From assembly GCA_031772625.1 (NCBI GenBank), contig CM062810.1, positions 869,321,650-869,385,649 of the forward strand: a stretch of 64,000 nucleotides of DNA, given 5' to 3'. Origin of the DNA: Pinus tabuliformis (Eukaryota; Streptophyta; Pinopsida; Pinales; Pinaceae). The translations under genes and the position numbers were made by a program. A model generated the notes under the pieces. The model was not told the origin of the DNA. It saw only the letters and a list, made by a program, of their open reading frames with translations, and made no database searches. Positions 43,740 to 54,926 of the stretch are shown one piece after another; positions within the stretch are counted from its first letter, which is position 1, and each line of letters begins with the position of its first letter.

Positions 43740-45931
43740 TTATTAATTGAGATTTATTGATAGGTTTTAGATAGATAAAAAAAAATTATTTGAGTATATA
43801 ATATTTATTTATATTTTTATGATTAATTTTGATAATATATATAATAAATTAATGTTTATGTTTATAAACTTAGAGTAATTAGTTTTTATTCTGATACATA
43901 ATTGTTTAGTGAAACAATTGTTGATATAAAATGGTTGTTGTTACTATTTTTATCATTTTCTATTTATAGAATAGATATCACTTTTCCAAGATTCTTTAAC
44001 TAAATCTATAGTTCAAAAACCAACCATATAAAATTGTTTTTGTTACTTTTTTTTTCATTTATTATGTATAGAAATAGAGAATTAATGCTCATGGTTATCT
44101 ATTTCACAACAGTTTTAATAATAATAAAGGTATTACCTAAGAAACAATTGTCACTATTATAAGAAATGATTATATTTTTATTATAAAAAAAAAAAAAGAT
44201 GATTTGTTAATAATATAACATCATCCACATAAATTAACAATATCGAAGCATAACTTCTTATATGCATTGTTCCTTCATTCTTTATGATTCAAATTTTTAA
44301 TTAACTTATATATAAGTTTATAAGAATAATAGAGGAAACATCATTTTTTCATTTCTATTCTACTCTTGATTTTGAATGATCCTTCTAATTTTATCATTTA
44401 TTGGAATCCTCAATTTTATAATAATTTTTTCGTATAACTAAAAAGTAGCTCTTCTCCACTCGACTTTAATACTAGTTTCTCCCTTATTTTCAATATTATT
44501 ATATAATGTATGATAATTTTAAGAAAAACAAAGAATCATTAATAAAGATTTTTTCTTCATCTCTTTTCAAAATGTGGACAAGCTATGACATGATCAATGG
44601 TTGAATGTTTAGGCAAAAAGATACCCTTGAAAAATACTTCACTATTTTCACATTGTTAGTAGTTGTCTAAGCAAGAGTCTAGCATCATGTTAAGTGCAAT
44701 GCTAAATTCATTAACACTATGTAATTGTGCATTGTACTAAAGAGTTTGTAATTCAGATCCAACATTCATTTAGTTGTAAATGCACATAATATAAATATGA
44801 TTTGAAAGTCCTACCAAAGTTACTACTTCTTAAATGAATCACAAAAATTTGTTTTATTTTAGGCAAGATTCTAGCATCATGTTAAGTTCCATGCTAAATT
44901 GATCAACAATATGTAATTGTGCATTGTACTAAAGAGATCCAACATTCATTTAGTTGTAAATGCACATAATATAAATATGATTTGAACAAGTCCTACCAAA
45001 GTCACTACTTCATAAATGAATCATAAAAATTTGTTTTATTTTATTAAAACATAAACTAGCAAAATTTGTTGAATGCACTTGTTATTTGTAAAACAATTGT
45101 ATATACTAATGATTTTTTATTTTTATTTTATGAAAATGTAAATTGTCAAAATTTGTCATATAAATGTGAATGACCTTGTTATTTGTCAAACAATTGTATA
45201 GAATAATAATTTTTTGTTAGCTTCCAAATAAGAAAAATATATATTAATCTTCTTCATATTATACTAATATCAGTTTAAATATTTCAAAGTATGCTTTATA
45301 TGTATCATGCTAGCAACTTCTATATCAAAGTTTGTAGCAACATAATCTTTAATTTCAATGGCTTATATGGAAGTACTTGATAATTTTTATTTTATTTTTT
45401 GAGTTCCAATTACATTTTTCCTTTTTCTTTAATCACTAAATATTTATTATATACAACATTTAAATATTTTCTCTTAGCATTTTCTTTATATATAGATATC
45501 TATGAAGTTGATTTTGACATAAATTTCTTAATATAGATTTTCAAATAATTTATTTCAATTGTATGCTCAAATATTTTTGAAAGGTATAAGGTTTAAATAT
45601 TTTACTCACATTTTATTTTTCATTTTTAATTATTTTATCTTTTCTAAAGTTATATTATATTATGTCATTTGGACATCCAAATATTTTATTTATGATTGAG
45701 AGTGAGTGAAATATTTTTACGGCATTAGATTGTAATATCAACAAAAAATTGAGTACACATAGTGAGATTGGAATTATTGATGTTTTATGATACTTTTGAT
45801 TAAAACTCAACATACATATGCATTTTTTTTTTCTCTGTTATATGCAACATTACTTTTATATTAGATGTCAATTGGACATGAGAATCACATATCACCCTAA
45901 TACTAAGTTATAAAATACACCTTTAAACCTA
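43740..45931. other. AT-rich intergenic DNA, no gene seen
   Basis: Contains the 192-bp tandem repeat at 44671-45048 and many A/T runs. No open frame or element terminus was recognised. Confidence 0.6.
44671..45048. repeat. two-copy tandem repeat, 192-bp period
   Basis: GCAAGAGTCTAGCATCATGT at 44671 recurs at 44863 (GCAAGATTCTAGCATCATGT). Both continue through GTAATTGTGCATTGTACTAA and AAATGCACATAATATAAATA. The second copy lacks a short piece near TTTGTAATTC. Confidence 0.88.
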
Positions 45932-46037
45932 ATAATTCAAAAAATTAATCATCGAATATCGTGGAGGTGTGCTTCCCAACTCTAGTTGAAGATCAGTTTT
46001 TTTGCCAAATTGAAGAGGGAATTTTTAGCTCTTGAAG

Positions 46038-47438
46038 ATGAACCCTACAGCCGCCGCCGCCTCAGCGCCCTCGGCCTTCGTTTGGCCTCGGCTCTCTTCC
46101 ATTGAAGGGGAAGATCCAATCCAGATCAGAAGGCCGAAGCATTCCTCATCACTTGAGAAGCAGGCATTGAGCAGAGATCCAGAGCCGGAGCCGAACCCTA
46201 ACTGCGAAGCTACCGCCGCCGTCGCCTCCTTGTCCTCGGCCGCCGCTTGGCCTCTGCGCGGACTTGCTGCTGAAAGGGAGGCTCGATTCAGGATCTATCG
46301 GAGGCGCGAACCCGAGTTGAAGCTCCAAGCAGAGGTTGAGCCGAAGGAAGAGGCGAACCTCCATGCGTTGAGCACAGGCGCGCATAGCCATGGCAGCTCT
46401 GGCCCCTCCACTGATCAGGGGCCTCTCTACAAATCGGTCGCCCTTCCCTTTGCAGCGGATCCGAGTTGGAGCAAAAGATACCTTAGGCAGAAGATTTCTT
46501 CTCTCCTCCTGCCTCCTTTGCGTCAAGAGATGGGAGACTCAAAAGATTCTGGCCCCGTGCTGCTCCAGAAATCTTTTGAAAATTCCTCTGCCCCCTTTCA
46601 GGTTCAAATTGCACAGATCTTTGGCAAGACCATTCTGCAATGGGTAAACCCTATAGATCTGGTGCAGAACCTCGAAGCCAATCTGGAGCACAGACTTGGG
46701 ATCCCCTCAGCCCTACAGAGACTTATTTTCCAAGGTAAACAGCTCGATGATCCTCTTCCTCTCTCTTTTTACAGCATAAAAAACAACAGCTCTTTAGTGT
46801 TTTCCTTTCGCTTGAGAGGTGGAGCTGCAGGTCAATCCTCTTCTGCTCCTCCATACTCCTACAAAGCTGCAGTCCGCTCTGAGATACCCACATCCCCTGA
46901 ACCTCCCAAACCCAAGCCTTTTTTGGTTGACAAATTGGAGGAGGTTCCCTCTGTTGAGATCTCCTACTCTGACCTTGCAGACGACACCCAAAAATTCGCT
47001 GAAAGGGCCATCATCTGCAGATTCAATGGGCTCTGGCCACGCTCAAAGGATCTTTATGACTGGATCAATGACAACTGGACTCACCGTTGCAAGGTTTATT
47101 TCTGTGCAAAGGGATATTTTATAGTTCTGTTCGATAATCCTGAGCACTACGAAAAGGCCTTAGAAGAAGGCCCTTGGTTCATGGGTTCAGCAGGCCTCTT
47201 CTTAACTCCATGGTTCCTAGACTTTGACCCAGCTTCTGCAGTCATCACTAAAGCCCCTGTCTGGATCAGACTTCCAAATCTCCCAATACACCTGTGGCGC
47301 ACAGAAGTATACAGGCAAATAGGCAACATCTTGGGTTGCTTTTTAATGGGAAATTACGAGAGGGAACAGCAAGGTCTCTATACATATGATAGAATATGTG
47401 TGGAGCTAGATTTAAGCAAGGGACTGCCAGATCAATGA
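46038..47438 (+). CDS. LINE ORF1-type protein with ubiquitin-like domain, DUF4283-type core
   Basis: The first ATG is at 46038 (MNPTAAAASAPSAF), giving 466 residues. Residues 1-165 are low-complexity, Ala/Glu/Pro-rich, and contain a doubled phrase; a second ATG at 46530 (MGDSKDSGPVLLQK) may be the true start. Residues about 188-262 align with ubiquitin over nearly its full 76-residue length: GIPSALQRLIFQGKQLDD, the Tyr-Ser-Ile turn, and the C-terminus FRLRGG followed by more protein. Residues about 320-440 match the DUF4283 domain of plant LINE ORF1/zinc-finger proteins: AIICRFNGLWPRSKDLYDWI, KGYFIVLFDNPEHYEKALEE, GPWFMGS, APVWIRLPNLPIHLW, IGNILG. The frame closes at 47438 because about one base is missing near 47433; a CCHC knuckle and tail continue in another frame. 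ORF1 proteins bind LINE RNA; here RLRGG could be a deubiquitinase cleavage site. Confidence 0.85.
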   Translation: MNPTAAAASAPSAFVWPRLSSIEGEDPIQIRRPKHSSSLEKQALSRDPEPEPNPNCEATAAVASLSSAAAWPLRGLAAEREARFRIYRRREPELKLQAEVEPKEEANLHALSTGAHSHGSSGPSTDQGPLYKSVALPFAADPSWSKRYLRQKISSLLLPPLRQEMGDSKDSGPVLLQKSFENSSAPFQVQIAQIFGKTILQWVNPIDLVQNLEANLEHRLGIPSALQRLIFQGKQLDDPLPLSFYSIKNNSSLVFSFRLRGGAAGQSSSAPPYSYKAAVRSEIPTSPEPPKPKPFLVDKLEEVPSVEISYSDLADDTQKFAERAIICRFNGLWPRSKDLYDWINDNWTHRCKVYFCAKGYFIVLFDNPEHYEKALEEGPWFMGSAGLFLTPWFLDFDPASAVITKAPVWIRLPNLPIHLWRTEVYRQIGNILGCFLMGNYEREQQGLYTYDRICVELDLSKGLPDQ

Positions 47439-47901
47439 CACTGTTTGGACCCAGATTCTAGATTACGAAAACACTGCCTTCCGATGCCGCCATTGTCACC
47501 TAACAGGGCACCTGCAGAACTCCTGCCCATCGTTGACAGCAAGAACGAAAAAGGGCATCTTCGCAAAAACCAAACCCAAGCGTTGGGCTCCCTGTCCTCC
47601 GCCGCCAACAGGGAGCTCTAGCTCCCCAAGTTCGGAGGATGAGGAAAGCGATTCAGAACCGGTCCAGGCACCTCAGCCGATGGATCCGCCCACGGATACT
47701 AAGGGGCACACCCATGTCTCAGCAATCTCCCAGAAACGCGCCCATGAGACTTCCTCCTCTGAATCAGAAAAGGAGTTCCCGAAGATAGAGAATTCGAGTG
47801 TTCAAGTTGTTTTAGCTCATTCCCCCCATGATGGCTGGACAAAAGTCAACAAAAAGAAAGGGAAAAAACAATGTGTTGTAGTTTCTGCCCCTGTGGGGTA
47901 A
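47434..47901 (+). CDS. continuation of the ORF1 protein: CCHC knuckle and C-terminal tail
   Basis: In the frame two bases on, the sequence carries on without a gap: NDTVWTQILDYENTAFRC, then the knuckle CRHCHLTGHLQNSC (CX2CX4HX4C), then a basic stretch (ARTKKGIFAKTKPKRW), a Ser/Glu/Pro-rich linker, and HDGWTKVNKKKGKKQCVVV before the stop at 47901. The DGWTKV..KK phrase is a common tail of DUF4283/zinc-knuckle proteins of plant LINEs. So the 47438 stop is a frameshift within one gene rather than its natural end. The knuckle would bind nucleic acid. The 3' UTR follows directly. Confidence 0.82.
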   Translation, partial: NDTVWTQILDYENTAFRCRHCHLTGHLQNSCPSLTARTKKGIFAKTKPKRWAPCPPPPTGSSSSPSSEDEESDSEPVQAPQPMDPPTDTKGHTHVSAISQKRAHETSSSESEKEFPKIENSSVQVVLAHSPHDGWTKVNKKKGKKQCVVVSAPVG

Positions 47902-48088
47902 AAGTCACTTAGTCAGTCTTTGCTCTCAAGTTATTTGATGTAGCTCTAAGATTGAATCTTTCCTCCGGGACCATGGATCCATCATTTCCGGTCTGCCGGT
48001 CTCTTGCTTCTCTTGATTGTACTATATTTTACTTAAAAAAATTAGTCTTTATCGCGAAAAAAAAAAGATAATTCAAAAAATTAATCAT

Positions 48089-51000
48089 AATAATCATAGT
48101 ATTTAAAAGAAAAAATAATTAAATAGATTAAGATGGCATTTTTTTGGGACCATAATTTAAAAAATAATTTAATTTTTAAATATATCGAGGCAAATATTCG
48201 TTAACAGACTACAATCACTGTTTACAATTTCATTCTATTTATTCGAACATCATTAGTCATCCTTGCGATTCTTCTTATCCGGCAAAGACATAGAGATGGT
48301 GCGTCACAACAACCCATTCGGGCGATTTTAACAAACGTTTTAGATCATTTCAAAACATGATAGGGAGGGGAATTTTAATGTTTCTGGTTAAAATGTATTT
48401 TTATTCTGACTGTGTAAATTTATATATATTTTAGTTGTCAAATTAAGAGTGTGGATAATTATTATTGATTATTAGTAAGTGTATGTTAACTCATTATAGT
48501 TATTTAAGGAAAATTATGTTTTGTAAAGATACAGGAAACCATGTCACTGGAATTATTTAGTTGTTTTGTAAGGTCACAATATTTTATTTTTTTTTAGATA
48601 TTTTTAAGTCTTAGGTCATTAATCTATTTCTTTAAATCCAAAGAAGATAAGCTTTTATTAACCTATTTCTTAAAAAAAATATATATAAACTTTTCAACAA
48701 ACAAAAATAATTTTCCCTTAAAATATTTTATGCTTTGTTTCATTTTATTCTCGATCTTTACTAATTTTAACTAATTTTTTATATCATTTAAAAATAAAAT
48801 AAAATAAAAAAGAAAATTTTAATTAAATTATAATTTCTTTTATTTAAATTATAACATAATAACTTTTAAAATAATCAGATTCTGTAGAATCCAATAACAT
48901 ATGTTAATTTATGCGTTGTTTAAATGATGTTGCTTACTTGACAAGACTGAAGCTAGTTGTTAAGTTAAATGATTTACATGTAAATATTTAACACATAATT
49001 CAAGACCAAAGGCTAACTAACGAATGCTTATACAAGTATAATCATGAGTAAGATTATAGCATCGTTGTTATGTTTTTTTATGATGTGTTTTATGTATATA
49101 AATGCATGAATAATATTGAAATAATCATCAAAAAGTTTAGGTAAGCAAAAGGAGTCCGTGATACCATAGAAACTAAAAAGAAAAGTGGTTGTACGGGTGA
49201 TTTGAGTACTTTCCCTCTGAGGTACAACTTTCCTTATGTATGCATATTTACTAAAATTTCCACTCAATCATTGAAATTTTTTGTTCGTTTAGATATTCCC
49301 TGTGCTTGTTAGGAATGTTGCGCTTATATCTATTTTTTTCATTTCATTTATAGGTTTGAACTACATAATTAGTTTGTTTTAAATCTTTATAGGTAATTAT
49401 AATTGATCCACTAGTTACCACTCATGCATTTTAACAAATCCATGTTGTGATTTAACTATTTTGTTAAAAAAATATCGTAATTAGTATGAGGAGTTAGTTT
49501 AATATTAGTTGGATTTGAACTTGAAATTTTCTAAAGATTTATGGAATTGGAGAAAGGTAATTTTGAGAGCCAAATTTTGAGGGTTGAAATTCAGAAATTT
49601 TGAATGCTATAAGAAGAGGAGAGTGAATGTGGAAATTTCCTATAAATTTTAAAAAAGAATTTAAAATTATGCATAAATAAGATAAACCACAGAAATATAA
49701 TATTGAATAAAAGAGGAATAATTCTATGAATATAAAATCATTACATAAAATGTGATCACTTTTAGAACCTTTGTTTTTTTAATATTGCCTCTTTTATCAT
49801 ATTTTAAAAAAATTTCTTATCAATAAAATAAAATTTGATTAAGTTTGTTTAAAACTCACAATCTGATTTGGTTCTAGATAACAAAAAGTGGACCATTAAT
49901 ATAAAATCTAGTCTACCATTACACCTACAAAGGTCCAATTTCAAAAGAAAAAAAATCCTCAAAAAAGTGATTCTCTCTTCTATTCAAAAAGGTGTATGAA
50001 TGGACTTTTCTACATATTATTAATGGTAACAATAATGAAAAGAACCTAATCTCTACAAACCTCATGATGAAGTTAACACCTAATACCATAAACACCACAC
50101 TCTAACCTATGCACCATTGATTAGGTAAGTTAGGGATGACACATTCACATCAATAAAAAAAATACCACCTATCTTATAACAACCCTAGGTCTAATTGAAG
50201 TTCTAGATGTTTTTTTAAGATATGTGAAACCATCATTTTGTTTATAACTCTAAGCCACATAATGTTATTAGTAGTTTTTGAGGTCAACTCTATAGGGCAC
50301 TAAATGGAATTTCAACTATGACAATTTCTTTGATCTCAACAAAGCAAATAAGATATTAATATCTTAGATGAGGAAAATTATCATACTCATCATTGTTGTG
50401 GTATTATGCTACGATTTCAAGGTAAAATCTATAATTAAGTTTTACAATTAAATGATAAATAACTGGTTATCAAATAATTTAATTGACATACATCAATGTA
50501 AAAGCAATATTCATATTTATTTTTAGTTAAAATGTTTCAAATTTATAATTTATTTTATTTTTCATTAATTCAAATAAATATGAATATTTTTAAAATATCC
50601 ACATCTAAATATATAGATTTTGTTTATATTATTATAAAAAAGAAACAAAACTGTTTTAATAGGTGTTTTAATACGTAATGATGCAGCCTGAAAAAACATA
50701 GATACATCACAAGTGTTTACATCATAAAGTAGCTTAAGTGTGCATGTAATTATTGCCTAAATATTGGAATCAAAAGCTATATGTTCAAATCTAAACGTGT
50801 AACAATAAATGCAATCAACCATTGTGAACAAATTACACTGACTTGTAAAATTTCTATCACCACAATCCAAGATTAAAAACGGTCTCCCTAAACCGACCCA
50901 ACTAGAAAAATCTTATAAACATCATTTTCCTTGATTCTTCTTTAACCACCATTGAGCACTATGCAGATTACATGGCACATGAAACAACAAAACTAATGGA

Positions 51001-51937
51001 TCATTCTGAACACAATCGCGCATGGAACAACAAATTCAATCTACGATTGTGAACACATCACACCGACTCTTCCAAAATTTACATCACTCCAATACGAAAG
51101 AATAGTCTACCTAACACAAAACAATAGGAGAGTGATCTCAGAAAAATCATTGTCCTTAATCATCCGAAGTAATTCTTCTTCACCCGCCACTGAAAACTAT
51201 GCAAGTTCCATCGCACAAATGACAATGCTTTATGTGATGTCATGCTGATGTATAAAAAAATGCAATGTGATGAAGCCCATGCAACTTGAGCACTGTAATC
51301 TTTGTGCCTTGGGAAGACAAACGCCCACACGCTTTTGTATATGCCCTTTCTCTGTTACAAACCCTTGTCACCATCATTTCTGGAATCTCTCCCTTAAAAG
51401 ATAAAACAGCAATAATTGGCATCGATCTAATATGAACATAGATGGAACATACTTCCTTCATTAAGGAAGAGGTTTTTGCACATTCAAATCTTATTGTACC
51501 ATGGTGCGACCAAGATAGTTGCAGCTGTATGTTCACCAAGAACAGACTCTGCATAGCTCCATCCTCCAATGAAAAGTTTCTTCAACGTGTCGTTAGATAT
51601 GAGCGAAAACATTATCCTCCTGAAGAATTTCAGTTTCTATGACACCATTCAAAATTCGACAAACTGAACAATCCACATCATTTACTGCTCGCAGACATAG
51701 TGCTGGGTCCTGTACAACTTATATTCTCAGAATGTGGTGCATGACCCACATTTGAAAAAGAAAAGTGCATCCAAACAAAAATTCAACGGCCGTGAATCCT
51801 TTAGTTACGCAGCATCATGGCGAACATAATAAGAGTACAAAACACAATTTTCCTCATGGTATATCCTTTAAATTGATATTGAAAATAGCTACAATATCAT
51901 GACCCACATGGTTGGGTGTAATAAAAAAGTTGGTCGG
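48089..51937. other. AT-rich intergenic DNA with a weak tandem repeat
   Basis: No gene called. A diverged two-copy repeat of about 225 bp lies at about 50812-51250 (CAATCAACCATTGTGAAC versus CAATCTACGATTGTGAAC, then TCACTG or TCACCG, then GCACTATGCAG or AAACTATGCAAG). The 51240-51640 stretch has frames on both strands without recognisable motifs. Confidence 0.5.
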
Positions 51938-54179
51938 TGCAATAAACACCATATGCATATACACTGAATAAGGATAAGGACTATCCACCAATAAGGCTAT
52001 CATCATTTTTACTGAACAAGCCATCATTCAATACGTCACTTGATTAAGCAATCGAACATTATATAACCTTTAAATATGTTAATAAATATAAAGGTTGGAC
52101 ATCATTAAAATTTGATATATTTATGGTAGTGTTACTGGATGGTCAAATGCAAGCACTTATATCAATACTTAGACACTTAAGTAATGACGGAAAAATATTC
52201 TCTCATTCAACAACCAAACTCAAACTTCACAATGTCATGGAATCTCATGGCTAGAGGGCTTAACTCCCTTCTAGGAGGACGCAAACTTAATGTAATGGAA
52301 ACTCGTGGATAGAGGATTTAGCTCCATTGAAGGACCATGTCGATGGTAGGGTTTAAGGTACTCAATATTTTGTCTTTAACACCTTATTTATCGATTAAAA
52401 ACATGAATTCTAAATCATCAAGTTCATTATAAACATAAAAAAAAAAAATATTAATGTAAAAGTTTATATTTTATCATTATTTTATGATTTTTTAATATCT
52501 AATTATATAATATGTTATAAAACCTTATTGTGTAAGAAAAAAGAAGTCTAAGATAAAATCATAATATAAAACATCATGTAATAAATATAAACATTTCAAA
52601 ATGTTGTTTAAGAATAATCATATTAGCTATATAACAATTTATACATAGCAATAAGAAGTTGCTATGCTCCATTCTTCATGGAGGTTAATGCAAGTAGAAA
52701 CAAAGTTTAAAGACATTTAAATCTATCGTTACACATAATCAAATAGTTGTTAAGTGTTATTCATCATTTCTTATAGTTAGTTCCTATTAGACCATCATTT
52801 CCATCCTCAAAACCCAAGAAAGCCTCAAAACGAGGCCCAAAAGGTTATTTTCGGACATGATTATGAGTCCTATGAGGAAAACCATCATTCATAAAGTGTC
52901 CTAGAGTTTCCCATTGACATATAGGAAGCAGTGCACTCCTATCTTTTATAAAATTCACATTCATATCCCAGATCACTAAAAAAACTCAAATTTTCAAGCC
53001 TACAAAAGTTGTGTGAGATATTCCATGGTATGCCATAATTGGAGGTTATGTTAAAATGAGAAGTTGATCATGATGAATCCTTCTTGAAGTTAATACAAGT
53101 ATTCAGCAACAATTTATTTGGGATATGGGGAGAATGACGAGCGCCTTTATTCAAGAATGTCAGTGCAACTAAAAAACATAGGTTAAGCACAATAAAATCA
53201 ACCATTATACATCATCATACAAATTTTAAGTGTTATTCATCATTCCTTATAGTTTTTACCCAATTAGTTATTCATTTTTGTCTTTAAAACCTAGGACCAC
53301 CAAAAAGAGGTGAAATAGGTCATTGTAAAGCATGCCCATGGGCCCTTTTAGACAAACGAACATGAATAAGGATATATTGGAGTTTTTTTGTGCACATCTA
53401 GAAAGTATCACTCTACTATCGCTTAGAAAAGTAACCTTCATATCTGAAATCATTAACAGAACTCTAAATTCAAGCTTGCAAAGGCCACAATATTTCTCCC
53501 ACAATATGTCATTTTCTTCACTGCATATTTTCTTGCTATTATCTATAATGGACAACGATGTTTATTTTTTTTTTGCTACCTTATGGAATATCCAAGGCCA
53601 TTGGAATTTTAGGAGAAGCTTAAAGCAATCATCAAAGGCAAAAACACATATAATAGTCATTTGAAGAAACACTTATGACATCCACAAAATTCAAATTGCA
53701 TACACAAAATATATATATTCATAAAAAAACAAAGCATGAAAATCATCCCAATCTTATCTTACGCATATCTTACTTAATAAGGATGCCATATTAGGTGAGA
53801 TTCAACCCATTTTTTTCTCTACCACACACAGAGGCATAAAGGAAGACATTTCCTTCTCTTTTCTAATTTCTTAGGATTATTCATCCTATTTATTCTCTTC
53901 AATATTTTTACAATGGGCTCAAATAACTATCTACTTTCATATTTAATATCCAATAGTTTATTTCTTATTATATAATGATTTTTATCCTATATTGGAGCCC
54001 AAAATGACCAACAATCTATAAGGATTTAAAATAATATATCCCTATTCATTCATGGTCCTATTGTCACATCATAATCCATTTTCCATATCTCCATGGTTCG
54101 TATAAGATCTTGGATAACTTTACTTCATGAAAACTATATTTTTCTCAAGCATTTCTTATACTTTTGCATGCATGAATGG
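51938..54179. repeat. large direct repeat, left copy (partner 54927-57184)
   Basis: It starts TGCAATAAACACCATATGCA and ends near CTTTTGCATGCATGAATGG. The partner starts TGCAATAAACACCATATACA and ends near CTTTTGCGTGAATGAATGG. Offset is about 2990 bp; identity is perhaps 85% by eye. It contains a 62-bp-type minisatellite (ATGGAATCTCATGG ... AGGAGGACGCAAAC, about 52230-52350) and two monomers of about 475 bp at 52650-53560. No coding content. Confidence 0.8.
52650..53560. repeat. two diverged monomers of about 475 bp inside the left large repeat
   Basis: TTAAGTGTTATTCATCATT occurs at 52751 and 53226. The surrounding words (GG.TATG, CA.TGCAA.TA, AAAACC.A.GA, CATATC...ATCA.TAA.A, TTCAAGC.T.CAAA) recur in the same order. 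The right large repeat has the same pair at 55753 and 56235. Confidence 0.7.
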
Positions 54180-54926
54180 GTGAGGGTGAGGAGGTAGTTG
54201 GTGAATCTGTTAGGTGCAGGGGGTAATTACTATGATAATTAATTCATTTAACTAAACTCCTAATCATATTTCCATTAATATTAGGAAATAGGAGAGTTAG
54301 AAATAATTTAGAATATAGTTATGGAAAATTCATATATGTCAATCCCCATGGACCCCCGCGATTTTCCCTTTTGGTCGGTTCATAGGACGCTAGATGATAT
54401 TTCTTAGTTAGTTGGTTGTGGATCTGTTATTAATATTCAAATACAATATTTATAATATTCCAAAATCAGCAAGACAAATCTACATCATGGTATATAGAAA
54501 TAAAATAATGAAAAGTATATGCTTGCACTACTTACATCTACACAACTAGATCCAAAACATTGAACAAGTTGACACTAGTATAATACATTAACATCACCTT
54601 TAGAGTAACAATGTCACTAGTGTTGTATTCCTTTAAGAAATATACTAATTTTCTTCATTATTTAGTTGTAATTACATTCTCATTTTCTTCTCTACATATT
54701 TTTCCTACAATTAGCTATCATTTTTTCTATATAGAGGAATTGGCAATTAGCTTGAGCTCGTATTCATGTGATACATGGTTGATTCTGACTACTACCAATA
54801 AACTTCTAGGTGAACCCATGTTCTCCCTCACACACTGCTCAGAAGGATTTTAAGGGGGATTTGAACTTCAAACCACACACATCACAAAGACTTAATCTCA
54901 CAATGACCACCAATCAAGTTTTGTCA
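54180..54926. other. spacer between the two large direct repeats
   Basis: About 750 bp without a convincing gene. A part near 54640-54730 faintly resembles the monomer end (TTCTTC..TACATATTTT.CCTA...TTAGCTATCA). TTTTAAGGGGGATTTGA lies at 54849-54866. Confidence 0.5.

Larger units (their letters stand above)
45932..48088 (+). mobile_element. ORF1-only non-LTR retroposon (LINE-derived) with perfect 21-bp TSD
   Basis: An exact 21-bp direct repeat (ATAATTCAAAAAATTAATC plus AT) lies at 45932-45952 and 48068-48088. Between them is a GC-rich block of about 2.1 kb that ends in A10-G. The 5' UTR is 85 bp or longer, then the ORF1 reading frame follows, then a 3' UTR of about 155 bp. No endonuclease or reverse transcriptase sequence is present. 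TSD plus A tail is the product of LINE-type target-primed reverse transcription, so this copy was presumably mobilised in trans by a full LINE. The perfect TSD implies a fairly recent insertion. Confidence 0.9.

Noticed and set aside
51240-51642. Minus-strand frames with KLFIGGWSYAESVLGEH, reminiscent of an RRM first strand (KLFIGGLSY)
   Set aside because: Only about 40 codons are open, the rest of an RRM (RNP1) is absent, and the overlapping 109-codon frame is different. Too weak to call.
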